The translations under genes and the position numbers were made by a program. Positions 17,729-26,420 of a stretch of 64,000 nt of DNA are shown here, piece by piece. The stretch is taken from positions 62,001 to 126,000 of the forward strand of contig CANLMR010000006.1 in assembly GCA_947492185.1 (NCBI GenBank), read 5' to 3'. The DNA is from an uncultured Tenacibaculum sp. (GTDB lineage Bacteria; Bacteroidota; Bacteroidia; Flavobacteriales; Flavobacteriaceae). The stretch's first letter is position 1. The number at the start of each line of letters is the position of its first letter. Below the pieces are notes generated by a model that saw only the letters and a list, made by a program, of their open reading frames with translations, did no database searches and had not been told where the DNA came from.

Positions 17729-18365
17729 AAGTTTCCCCGTTTTCCTATCTTTTATTTTGATGAGTTATAAAAATAAAAATATGATTTTGGAGTATGAATT
17801 TTTTGAGCTTGCTTTTGCTGTGTTTGCAGTAGATTTTATAAAATAGTCTTCTTTTTCAAGGATTTATTTTTAATGTCATTTCTAATCCCGATTACAAAAC
17901 TTTGGAACTGGATGAAGCAATCTCTAGCTTGGTAAACTTAAAACATAGATTACTTCGTTTGGTTATCAAACTAAATTTGATATAAGCCTAGTAATGGCGA
18001 AATTTAATTTGATAAGTCTAGAAAAGTAGCTATCTAAATCTTGTATTAGCCCCTCGTTTTCACGGGAATGACAATATTTCCACATAAACAAAAAAATAGC
18101 CTGTAAATCAAAATATTACATCATCACTAAGCATCTCCAACTTAAGTAATCTTATTATTTCTTTTTCTTATCATTCTTTTTTCCATTGATGAAAAAAGAA
18201 ACAAAAAAATCTAGTCTGAAGATAACTGTTACTCAAAAAAGCCTCATTCTCGATACTAAATAAAAAAAACTCATCCGATTATTATCGGACTCAAACAGTT
18301 TTTCATTTTTCACGCATCTTGCGATGGATTTTTTGGTTCGTTATCTAATGACAAGAAAGCTAGAC
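17729..18365. other. Gene-free stretch between cargo genes and baseplate genes
   Basis: No convincing coding frame on either strand. It contains a degenerate flavobacterial intergenic repeat (17875-18072) and two decayed copies of the 3' end of the exported repeat gene next to it (about 17971-17991 and 18003-18030). It looks like scar tissue between two parts of the tail cluster. Confidence 0.55.
17875..18072. repeat. Degenerate flavobacterial intergenic repeat
   Basis: Begins GTCATT and ends GGGAATGAC, with internal GAAGCAATCTCTAG and GATTACTTCGTTTGG segments, as in the other copies in this window at 41514, 42629, 44433 and 49448. This copy is the most diverged. Confidence 0.5.
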
Positions 18366-18719
18366 CTAATTTGATAATCCTGGAAAAGAAGCTACGGGTT
18401 GAATGGTGAAATCCGCAAAGCTTTCAGTGATGTAAACCTTTAAATCTGCGTTATTTTCTACAATTCTCCACTCACCACATTCGTCTGCAAAATTCTCTAC
18501 AAAACGAACTCTAAGGTCTGGAAATGAGTTAACAATTTTCACTTTAACATCTGCCTGAGAAGGGTATTCTACAAACTGTATTTTACCGTACAGCTTTTTA
18601 TTTTTAAACACACAGGAATCTAACTTTATAATATTCTTAAAGTTAACTTTTTCTTTTTTATGAAACGAAACCATTACTAAAAAAATACTAATTAAACTTA
18701 TATAACTTAGTGTTTTCAT
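18366..18719 (-). CDS. Small exported repeat protein
   Basis: A 117-residue protein with an N-terminal hydrophobic signal segment (MKTLSYISLISIFLVMVSF) and then short beta repeats: QADVKVKIV, FPDLRVRFVENFAD, NADLKVYITESFAD. The pattern of A-D-x-K-V-x-x-V strands resembles the DUF6150-like small exported proteins of Bacteroidota (low certainty). It lies downstream of the 266-residue lipoprotein in the cargo-like part of the cluster. Decayed copies of its 3' end lie downstream, hinting at duplication and loss. Possible roles include a periplasmic protective protein, but nothing proves it. Confidence 0.55.
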   Translation of the reverse strand: MKTLSYISLISIFLVMVSFHKKEKVNFKNIIKLDSCVFKNKKLYGKIQFVEYPSQADVKVKIVNSFPDLRVRFVENFADECGEWRIVENNADLKVYITESFADFTIQPVASFPGLSN

Positions 18720-18848
18720 AATTTATACTGTTGTTACTTCTTTTTACTGCAAAAAGGGTGCCTTTTAATTTAATTTTAAAATAAATAAATGCTTTTTTCT
18801 AAAATATAAATTCCTAACTGCAGAGAAACAAACTATTGATTTTTAAAG

Positions 18849-19649
18849 TTATGGAATAAATACCGGCTTTTCAGATATAGTATTTCTTAACATATAGCCT
18901 TCATAAGATTCATTTTTATTTCTATCAACATAAAGACATTCAACCCAATAGGTATTAACTCCTTTATTTAATAGAGATTTTACAGTATCGATAATTCTTA
19001 TTCTTCCTTCAGATGTTTGTGTTATTTTCTTAGAGTTAATATCTGGCTTTGAATACATATAAGTTTTATCTGATTTTATTACAGAAAATTGTGGTAAATA
19101 CTCTGAAACCTCATAAATATAATCATAGCATTCTATTCTCTCTTTTTCTATATTCAACTCTTCTATTTTTTCATTTATGATATTAAAACTCCAGGCTCTG
19201 AGATTCTTATTATATTTTTCGAAACTTTTAGACAACTTATCAACCAAAACCATGACACATTTATCTTGCACTACACAATCGTTAACTAACAAATACTTTG
19301 TCTTTTCTGAAAAAGAACTATTTCTTTCTTTTATTTCATCTTCATTATTATTTATTTGAATCATATCCAACAACAAAATCCCTTCTTCAACTTTTTTATA
19401 AAATAACAAATCAATTACTCCTTTTTTAAATTGAGTTTTAAAACGATAGTTTTTAAATTTTTCAATTATTTCATTTGTTAAATTCTTATTATTATCTATC
19501 TGAAAGCAATAATTTTCATCATTTTCAAAAAAAGCTCTTTGATTTGGCTTTGTATAGAGTTTACCCTTAACTAAGTTTAGTTCTTTTTTACAGGAAAAAA
19601 TCAAAAAAATTACTACTAAAAAAGATAAACGTTTTAAAGATAAAATCAT
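18849..19649 (-). CDS. Lipoprotein with SH3-like C-terminus, possible immunity partner
   Basis: A 266-residue lipoprotein: signal peptide ending LIFSC (Cys about residue 20). Residues 195-260 (YMYSKPDINSKKITQTSEGR, IRIIDT, YWVECLYV, EGYMLRNT) look like a bacterial SH3 domain, a fold that binds peptidoglycan. The gene immediately follows the 1401-residue wall-degrading protein gene (30-base gap), the classic arrangement of a toxin and its outer-membrane immunity lipoprotein. The immunity role is inferred from the gene pair; the lipoprotein signal is directly visible. Confidence 0.6.
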   Translation of the reverse strand: MILSLKRLSFLVVIFLIFSCKKELNLVKGKLYTKPNQRAFFENDENYCFQIDNNKNLTNEIIEKFKNYRFKTQFKKGVIDLLFYKKVEEGILLLDMIQINNNEDEIKERNSSFSEKTKYLLVNDCVVQDKCVMVLVDKLSKSFEKYNKNLRAWSFNIINEKIEELNIEKERIECYDYIYEVSEYLPQFSVIKSDKTYMYSKPDINSKKITQTSEGRIRIIDTVKSLLNKGVNTYWVECLYVDRNKNESYEGYMLRNTISEKPVFIP

Positions 19650-19679
19650 GGCTTTGTATTTTAGATAATATTTGTTCTA

Positions 19680-22600
19680 TTACTGCACAACAACATGGAA
19701 ATGATTGTGATGATCTTTTTGTTTTGCTCTATTTATTTTATGTAAAACTTTTGTAGCTCCATGTTTTAACGCTTCCTTTTCAAATTCTAAAATTAACTTA
19801 TCTGGAATGTGACAAACCGCATTTTTCCCAACTCCTTGTCCTATATCTTGCCCATTAAGCTCACTTATATCTATTGCTTTTCCATAATAATGTTTACTAT
19901 CAGAACTATGTGAAGCACCAGAGATTTCAGAAATGTTAAATGTATATTTTTTGCTTAACATATAAATTACATATAATAATTCAGAACTAACTTCAACTTT
20001 ACCAGAATGTTTCTTTCTAACTCTAAATTCCTTGACTTTATCATAATTACTTAATTTAGATTTTCCACCAGCTGCAATATCTTTAATATTATCTATAGCC
20101 ATTGCCTTATCTTTAACACCTGATGAGTGATTACTAGAGAAAGTGATTCTTTTTTCTTTTAAAATTTTTAATGCTAATAATTGATTTAATTTTTTGGTTT
20201 CATTTATACCTATACCTAAACGTTTACCTCTTTTTAAATAAGGTTCGAATCTACCATTAAGTAGTTCCCCTAATTCTATTCCATCTTCATCTTTATCCAA
20301 TGACTTATTTAGAGTATAATCTTTATCAGTTTCACTTTTTTTAATAATCACCTGATTATCCCCTTTTTGAAGTGCTCCTGGCCAAAAAACAGCAGTATAT
20401 ATATCTCTTGGCTCTTTTATTTTATGAGCGTAGTTTTTCAGATATTTTTTCACATAATCCAATTGTTTAATCTCACCCATTTTAGCTAAAGCTAGTTTAT
20501 CTTTCACTAAAGTATCAAAACCTTTAGGACCACTCTTAGGGTATAATCCTAGACTTTCCATAGCTACTTTTGTAAACTGAATCAATCCTACAGCTCTAGT
20601 ATATGGAACCATTTTGCCATCTTTATTCTCCGCATAATAGATCATATTTTTCTTAGTTAATGCATTTGCCGATTTTGGTATGGTAGAAGCTTTATAACCA
20701 TATAACATGTGAGCATAAAACGTATTGCCCGTCTCTGCACCCATTACTGTCATCATACCATTAGCCATTTCCATTTTTCTTTCTTCTCCCCACAAATCTT
20801 TAGCTATATTTACTACTTTCTTTCTAAATTCTACACTAACTTTTGATCCCCAAGCCAGCTCTTCTCCTCCAACTCCTATTACATCACTTTTCTTTTCTTT
20901 TGGTTTTTCATTAAAATCTACAATGATTCCAGTTTTCTCATACTTTTCACTTGAAATATACCTAGAATCTACATCTATATAAAGTAAGTTTGTACTTGTA
21001 AATCTAAGTTTATCTCCTAAATCATATTTTATGGTATAGTCCATAAAAATTTTACCTTCATTATTTATTACTCTAATTTTTTCACTCTTCATAGAATAAT
21101 CCCTTCCATAACGATCTCTGAAAATGGTAACTCTAACTTCATCTCCTATCATATTCATTGTTTCCACAACTGCAGTTACCTTCTCTCCGTAAGGAACATT
21201 ACCTTTATTTTCTACCCTCTTATTATTATACAAGAAGTAAATATCTTTAATTTTCTTTTCTATTTTTACTTGGATAGTAGCATCTTCAGATTTATAAGTA
21301 GGTGTTTTTAGATTATAAATCTTATTATTTAACCACCCTTGTATTACAAACTGTACTTCTGAACAATCCGTTTTATCTAAATGCAGTAGTTTTTTTAGAT
21401 CATCATTAAAAATTATCTTGTGGAAAATTCCACCATCTGAATCAGTCTTGACTAACATAGGTTTTTGAACTATTGCCTTACCATTTACAATAAAACTAAT
21501 AGCAACCTTTTGTTCTTCAAAATTATCTATCTGAGCTTTTATAAAGGCTATTTCTCCTCTTAAACCAACAATATCTTTTTTCTCTTTATTACTATTTGTC
21601 CATTCAGCCGAAATAACTTGCGGGTGGTAAACTTCTATTGCTTTACAACTATTACTTTTGGTATTATTATTTGCTTTATAATCACTTGAAGTTATGTAGG
21701 CTTCTACTATATAATCACCTTCTTTATCAACAACGAACTCAAACTTTCTACCTTTAGCAAGATAAACATAAGATTCCTCTTCTATTTTTTCATGTCCCTC
21801 AGGTATATATACTTGGCCACCTTTTTTATAAACAATCCATTTTGTTTGCAATAGCTCTTCAGCCTTTGCTGGTTCAATTTTATAACTCGTTACTTCACAA
21901 TTTATTACTTGCTTTATCCCATGTAATACTCTGTTCTTATTTATTTTAATTCCTAACGGATAGTTTTTTCCTACACTAAACTTTATAGATTTACTGACAA
22001 TATTTCCTTCAGAACCAGAGGTTACCTTTATTATGTAACTACCTTCATCTTTAAATTTATGTTTACATTCTAGATTAGCAGCAGACTCTATCAATTCTTC
22101 CTCAGCATAATTTGCCTCTCCCTTCTTTTTGTAAGATAAATACCATTTAACATTCGGTATATTAACTATATCACCTACATCAGCTGCTGTAATCTTGAAT
22201 GTTAAAGATTCATCTTTTCTAATTCTAAACTTATCCCCTTTCTGTCCTTCTACTTCTAACTTAGCTACTGCTGGTTCTTTTACATTAAAGTTAATAGTTT
22301 TACTGACTAAGTTATTTACAGAACCTGAAGTAACCTTAACTTGATAATCTCCATTCTCCAAAAACTGATGCTGTAACTCTAAAGCTCCTGCAGCTTCTTC
22401 AATTTCTTTTTCAATGTACTCTTTCTTTCCGGCTTCTTTAGTACCAAGATACCATTTTATATTTCGTATATTTTCTACTTCTCCGATATCAGCTTTTGTT
22501 ATTTTGAATGTTAACTGTTGATTCGTTGCTATTTTAAATCCAGATTTTTTGTAACCTACAACTTCAACTTTGGCAACACTAGGCTCCTTTATAATTACTT

Positions 22601-23885
22601 CTTTATAAGCTGTATTGTTTTTGTCAGATAAATACGAAGCACTTCTTCCGTATGCTTCAACAATATACTCACCAGGTTCCTTAAATTGCTTAATTAATTC
22701 TTTTTGGTCTATAAATTTTTCTATGACTTCATACTTTCCTTTCTTACCTTCTGTCTTCTTATAAACTATCCAATTAGTAAACTTTGCAAATTCTGTTGTT
22801 TTAGTTATGGTAAATTTCAACTCTTTGTTAATTGAAAACTGCTTTCCTTTTTCACTTATTTTAATATGCCTTTTAGATAATCTTTCTCCATTTTTATCTA
22901 TAAATTCTCCTAATTTTAAATAAATCTTCTCTTTAGATAAATTTTTAGGGTATTTTTCTCTAAATGTAACATAAACATCTGTACTTATTTTTAATAAACT
23001 AGGTGTTATTACATCTAAATCAGGTGTAGCTAATAAATCTAAAAATAAAAAAAGTTCTGGATGGTAATTTAGAATACTTTCTAAGGTAATATCGGTGTTT
23101 TTAAGCTGAGCTAAAATAGACTCCCAATAACTTAATTTTGCTTTAGGTAATTTTTCATTTGAAATGAATTTATCTTCTATTTCTTGAATTATAAATTCTT
23201 GTAACTGTTTTTTTGTTATTTTTTTTGAAATATGCTTTTCCTTTATGATTTCTTTTAAATCATTCCCAGTTTTTTTAAACAGAAAGTAAAAGTAATCATC
23301 AATAATTTGCATGTCCTTACATAAAAAATCTAATAATAAATCTGTATCTTCTGAAATTTCTATACTGCTAATAACAGTTCTTTTATTTAAATCTTTAACT
23401 AACTCTAGCAACACTATTTTAAAAGCAGAAATATCATGCTTATTACTTTCTATAATATTTTTAACTAGTGATATATATGTTTCGTTAAGAACTGTGTAAG
23501 TATTCAAAAGTGTTTTAAAAGGTGTTTGACTTTTTAAAACTGTGCTCCAATCCTCATTAGGTTTTTTTTCTAATAAATAAGTGTTTAATTTTTTTCTAAT
23601 ATTAGGGTAATCAATTTCATCATCCTTCCTATCAGAAATATTAATAGTAAAAGATGGACTACTAGAAATTGTAATCGTAGGATTATTTTCAATACTAATA
23701 GTAGTATTTTTTGATTTTTCTCCAATACCTCCAATTTTAGATATAAGTTTTTTTGTTGATTCGTGCTTATGTATTGCTTTATTTATAGTATTTAAAACAA
23801 GATCATTAACGTAGTTAGGAGTTTCATGCGATTGAAACTCATCAATATGAAGCTGTATATTTTTTATACTAACATTTTCATTCAT
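19680..23885 (-). CDS. Ig-repeat protein with lysozyme-like and M15 peptidase domains
   Basis: A 1401-residue protein without a signal peptide. Residues 1-335: a helical N-terminal region. Residues 340-760: at least four Ig/PKD-like modules; copies at about 440-540 and 541-640 are near-repeats (L-T-F-K-I-T-x-A-D, K-W-Y-L, V-K-V-T-S-G-S). Residues 1010-1220: a lysozyme/transglycosylase-like region with MGAETGNTF (E1051 the likely acid) and AVGLIQFT, then a D-rich EF-hand-like loop near 1198. Residues 1295-1401: an M15-type peptidase with SxHxxGxAxD (H1332, D1339) and HNHFH (H1395, H1397) zinc ligands. It should cut both glycan and peptide parts of peptidoglycan. It lies in the tail cluster beside lipoproteins, so it is either a delivered effector or a tail-borne wall drill. 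Confidence 0.75.
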   Translation of the reverse strand: MNENVSIKNIQLHIDEFQSHETPNYVNDLVLNTINKAIHKHESTKKLISKIGGIGEKSKNTTISIENNPTITISSSPSFTINISDRKDDEIDYPNIRKKLNTYLLEKKPNEDWSTVLKSQTPFKTLLNTYTVLNETYISLVKNIIESNKHDISAFKIVLLELVKDLNKRTVISSIEISEDTDLLLDFLCKDMQIIDDYFYFLFKKTGNDLKEIIKEKHISKKITKKQLQEFIIQEIEDKFISNEKLPKAKLSYWESILAQLKNTDITLESILNYHPELFLFLDLLATPDLDVITPSLLKISTDVYVTFREKYPKNLSKEKIYLKLGEFIDKNGERLSKRHIKISEKGKQFSINKELKFTITKTTEFAKFTNWIVYKKTEGKKGKYEVIEKFIDQKELIKQFKEPGEYIVEAYGRSASYLSDKNNTAYKEVIIKEPSVAKVEVVGYKKSGFKIATNQQLTFKITKADIGEVENIRNIKWYLGTKEAGKKEYIEKEIEEAAGALELQHQFLENGDYQVKVTSGSVNNLVSKTINFNVKEPAVAKLEVEGQKGDKFRIRKDESLTFKITAADVGDIVNIPNVKWYLSYKKKGEANYAEEELIESAANLECKHKFKDEGSYIIKVTSGSEGNIVSKSIKFSVGKNYPLGIKINKNRVLHGIKQVINCEVTSYKIEPAKAEELLQTKWIVYKKGGQVYIPEGHEKIEEESYVYLAKGRKFEFVVDKEGDYIVEAYITSSDYKANNNTKSNSCKAIEVYHPQVISAEWTNSNKEKKDIVGLRGEIAFIKAQIDNFEEQKVAISFIVNGKAIVQKPMLVKTDSDGGIFHKIIFNDDLKKLLHLDKTDCSEVQFVIQGWLNNKIYNLKTPTYKSEDATIQVKIEKKIKDIYFLYNNKRVENKGNVPYGEKVTAVVETMNMIGDEVRVTIFRDRYGRDYSMKSEKIRVINNEGKIFMDYTIKYDLGDKLRFTSTNLLYIDVDSRYISSEKYEKTGIIVDFNEKPKEKKSDVIGVGGEELAWGSKVSVEFRKKVVNIAKDLWGEERKMEMANGMMTVMGAETGNTFYAHMLYGYKASTIPKSANALTKKNMIYYAENKDGKMVPYTRAVGLIQFTKVAMESLGLYPKSGPKGFDTLVKDKLALAKMGEIKQLDYVKKYLKNYAHKIKEPRDIYTAVFWPGALQKGDNQVIIKKSETDKDYTLNKSLDKDEDGIELGELLNGRFEPYLKRGKRLGIGINETKKLNQLLALKILKEKRITFSSNHSSGVKDKAMAIDNIKDIAAGGKSKLSNYDKVKEFRVRKKHSGKVEVSSELLYVIYMLSKKYTFNISEISGASHSSDSKHYYGKAIDISELNGQDIGQGVGKNAVCHIPDKLILEFEKEALKHGATKVLHKINRAKQKDHHNHFHVVVQ

Positions 23886-23907
23886 ATTCTTTTGCCTTTT
23901 TCATTTT

Positions 23908-24423
23908 TTACCACTCATCATCTACATAACTATAGATATGATAATACCAATCTCCTTCAATTTTTTTTAATCTGTGTATCTTAATATAATCTGATTTTTT
24001 ACTTTTTTCAAACCCTTGAGTATTTTTTCCAAAAAAAATTTTATGAAAAAAATATTCTTTCTTACAACTCGTTTTGTAAATATTAAACAAAAAAGCCGAA
24101 TCCTTAGGTCTAAAACTAAGAGCTGTAAATGATCTCAAATCATTTTCAACACTTTCTAAAATAGAATCTCTTTCTTTGCTTTTAGGTAAATATCTTTTTA
24201 AACTCCCTATGTTAAAACTATAAAATCTGTTATTTCCTTTTTCTATCGTATGAGCTTCGGCAGAATCAATTAGAACTTTTATATGTTTTACTAAAACTTC
24301 TTTAACTGCTTTTAATTTTTCTAAGTCATATCTTTTCTCTAACAAGCTATACTCTTCTTGACATCCTTTTTCTTTACAAGAAAAAAGAAGAAATAGAAAA
24401 AATAAATAATATATATATTTCAT
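23908..24423 (-). CDS. Lipoprotein, possible immunity partner
   Basis: About 171 residues beginning MKYIYYLFFLFLLFSC, a short lipoprotein signal with Cys at residue 16. The frame is open nine codons further up, but that would overlap the preceding gene and bury the signal peptide, so the ATG at 24423 is chosen. The mature part is basic and helical, then beta-rich with two Tyr-rich strands at the end (GDWYYHIYSYVDDEW). It lies five bases after the DUF3289-like gene, as expected for an effector and its immunity lipoprotein. No family recognised; the immunity role is an inference. Confidence 0.55.
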   Translation of the reverse strand: MKYIYYLFFLFLLFSCKEKGCQEEYSLLEKRYDLEKLKAVKEVLVKHIKVLIDSAEAHTIEKGNNRFYSFNIGSLKRYLPKSKERDSILESVENDLRSFTALSFRPKDSAFLFNIYKTSCKKEYFFHKIFFGKNTQGFEKSKKSDYIKIHRLKKIEGDWYYHIYSYVDDEW

Positions 24424-24428
24424 TTGAA

Positions 24429-25457
24429 TTAAAACTTTGGACCAATCCATGGATTTGTCGCCCTTTCTAACTTATATTTCAACCTTCTATTTTGAGCTTT
24501 TTCCTTTTCTATTGCCATTTTCTCTTGCTCAATCTTTGTATAACCTTTTGTCGTATCTCCTTTGAAAGTATATGTATTTTCTACGACAGTTTTATACGGT
24601 TTGTATCCAAATTTACTCAAATGCTGTAAAGCAAACCAAGCTCTAAACCCAGCTAAATTAACATACACCTTTTCTACATCGCTTATATCCAAACCAAAAT
24701 GATCTATAAGTGTAACTTTGAAGCTACCAGAATAATATCCTATTCCATTTTTATATTTAATCTGATAAGCAACTAATTCAATTAAATAATTAGATGTATC
24801 ATTAATAGCTATTGTTAAACCTCCAAAAAAAGTATCTGCATAACTATTAAAATGAGGTCTACCTATCAATTTAATATCTTTATTTTTCTTTATCCTAGAT
24901 ACATCTCCGTTATATTCTTTTAAAATATTATATAAACCATTTTTAATCTGATTAACAAAACGTTGATTAGAAGCATGTTCTCTTACGTTTTTATTAAGAA
25001 TAGCATTACTATAATTTTCTCCTGTATTAGCTTTAAAATGATTAATCATAGAAATAATATTTTTCTCTAAATCTCCCATAGAAAACAAATCAGTAGCCAT
25101 GATTTTTAAGACTTCAAAAAGACGTTCTGCAGATTTAGTTCTTAAAGAGTCAATTTTAAAGAACGTGTGTATTTTTTCTAAATCTTCAACTGTGTGACCT
25201 CCAAAATCCAAATCTCCATATCTATCTTCAGTATGTGCATTTCCTTCTTTTCCCCATTCAGCCAGAACAATAGGTAAATTTGGTTGAGTTATCATCTTTT
25301 TTTGATCAATACTCAATTCTTTTTCTTTCCTTAAACCATTATAAATAAGTTCACCATCATCTGTATTGTTTAAAAACTTTAAGATGTAATTTTCTAATTT
25401 ACTACAAGCTGTATCTAAGGTTTTAGCATATATTTCAGGAATTTCAACTACTTTCAT
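24429..25457 (-). CDS. DUF3289-like protein, candidate tail-delivered effector
   Basis: A 342-residue soluble protein. Residues about 235-305 (Y-Q-I-K-Y-K-N-G-I-G-Y-Y, DHFGLDISDVEKVYVNLAGF, R-A-W-F-A-L-Q-H-L, F-G-Y-K-P-Y) have the pattern of DUF3289, a family found at the C-terminus of suspected bacterial toxins in Gram-negative bacteria. The N-terminal half is helical with a conserved-looking GDLDFGGHT. It is inserted between a tail assembly gene and the wall-hydrolase gene and is followed by a lipoprotein. The activity of DUF3289 is not known to me. The family match is from memory and moderately sure. Confidence 0.5.
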   Translation of the reverse strand: MKVVEIPEIYAKTLDTACSKLENYILKFLNNTDDGELIYNGLRKEKELSIDQKKMITQPNLPIVLAEWGKEGNAHTEDRYGDLDFGGHTVEDLEKIHTFFKIDSLRTKSAERLFEVLKIMATDLFSMGDLEKNIISMINHFKANTGENYSNAILNKNVREHASNQRFVNQIKNGLYNILKEYNGDVSRIKKNKDIKLIGRPHFNSYADTFFGGLTIAINDTSNYLIELVAYQIKYKNGIGYYSGSFKVTLIDHFGLDISDVEKVYVNLAGFRAWFALQHLSKFGYKPYKTVVENTYTFKGDTTKGYTKIEQEKMAIEKEKAQNRRLKYKLERATNPWIGPKF

Positions 25458-25463
25458 AAATAT

Positions 25464-25799
25464 TTATAACACCTCAATTTTAACTGGCTTAGGTTGAATA
25501 AAATCTGAAAATGAAGTTGTAATATTTAATCGTAAATCGTCTTCTTCTTCAATAGCTTGGTCTCCTCCTAAGTAGCAGTTTTTAAACAACACTTCTAACG
25601 CTTTAAACTCATCCATTTTAGATGCTTGTAAAACTGCAGATCGTATAACAATAGTAGGTTTTTTAAAGTAAGCAAATAAGGTAACTCCATCATCATCTTC
25701 AACAGAAAGTTTTACAACTCTTTTATAATTATGTTTCCATTTATTTAGTTGTCCTTGTGTAATTCCCCCATCTAATAATTTTACAGTTTCATTCTCCAT
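25464..25799 (-). CDS. Tail assembly protein, short paralogue
   Basis: A 111-residue protein homologous by eye to the first half of the 159-residue gene at 17045-17524 (shared W-K-x(2)-Y, K-P, A-L-E-x-L-F-K-x-C). It follows the tube gene, where tail assembly chaperones normally lie. The copy is shorter because the C-terminal half is missing. The cargo-like genes lie exactly between the two paralogues. Confidence 0.55.
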   Translation of the reverse strand: MENETVKLLDGGITQGQLNKWKHNYKRVVKLSVEDDDGVTLFAYFKKPTIVIRSAVLQASKMDEFKALEVLFKNCYLGGDQAIEEEDDLRLNITTSFSDFIQPKPVKIEVL

Positions 25800-25830
25800 T
25801 TTCTTCTTTTATATTTTTATTTAGTTAAAA

Positions 25831-25870
25831 AATCCCACTATATAAGAGCAAACTCGTATAAAGTGGGATT
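25831..25870 (-). terminator. Hairpin after the tube gene
   Basis: An 18-base-pair imperfect stem (arms AATCCCACTATATAAGAG and CTCGTATAAAGTGGGATT, 16 pairs) with a four-base loop. On the minus strand it is followed by TTTTT. It lies in the 115-base gap between the tube and assembly genes and probably ends most sheath/tube transcripts, lowering downstream expression. Confidence 0.7.
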
Positions 25871-25914
25871 CTTAATTCTATGTTTTTATTTATAGTGCTA
25901 TAAAGATAAACGTA

Positions 25915-26343
25915 TTAGTTCCACTCAATATGAGAAACAATTAAATCTAAAGACACTTCAATTTTAGTATCTCCTTGACTCATGTTTCTGTTATTTGTTT
26001 TGAATTCGCAATTACGAATTACGTGTGTTACTATTTCGTTACTTCCGTCTTCTAAAAAACTAATTTTCACATCAAAAGGAGGTACATCTTGCATACGCTT
26101 TCCCCTTGGTAATGAAGATTGAATTGCTTCTACTTCATAGTTATACAACGTTAATGAAGCATTAGCCTCGTAACGACCTCTTCCTCTATGTACAGGCATA
26201 TTTCCTGCTCCGTAGTGGTTTTCTTTTGCTTCAGAATCGTCGTAGTTAATTGATGTAATTCCTGTTACGATACGATCTAAAAAATTTACTTCTATTGATG
26301 ACCAACTATGACGTTGACCGTTTATTAATGGTAATTGTGACAT
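25915..26343 (-). CDS. Contractile tail tube protein
   Basis: A 142-residue protein directly downstream of the sheath, the standard place and size for the inner tube of contractile tails. It has Trp-rich beta strands (HSWSSIEVNFLDRIVTGITS), a loop with NMPVHRGRGRYEANASLTLY, and a C-terminal strand pair with KIEVSLDLIVSHIEWN. Tube subunits stack as hexamers inside the sheath. Flanked on both sides by hairpins. The role is well supported by position; sequence similarity to P2 FII-type tubes is plausible. Confidence 0.7.
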   Translation of the reverse strand: MSQLPLINGQRHSWSSIEVNFLDRIVTGITSINYDDSEAKENHYGAGNMPVHRGRGRYEANASLTLYNYEVEAIQSSLPRGKRMQDVPPFDVKISFLEDGSNEIVTHVIRNCEFKTNNRNMSQGDTKIEVSLDLIVSHIEWN

Positions 26344-26378
26344 TCTTTTTCGTTTATAATGTTATGTATTTCTTTAAT

Positions 26379-26406
26379 ATATCCAGTGAATATACTTTCT
26401 GGATAT
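26379..26406 (-). other. Hairpin between sheath and tube
   Basis: Inverted repeat ATATCCAG and CTGGATAT around a 12-base loop, in the 77-base gap between sheath and tube. There is no strong T-run, so it may stabilise or process mRNA rather than terminate. Confidence 0.45.
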
Positions 26407-26420
26407 TAACATTCAGATAT

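Noticed and set aside
19680..23885. Calling the 1401-residue protein the tape measure
   Set aside because: Although it is long and lies among tail genes, its body is Ig repeats plus hydrolase domains rather than a long helical or hydrophobic ruler.
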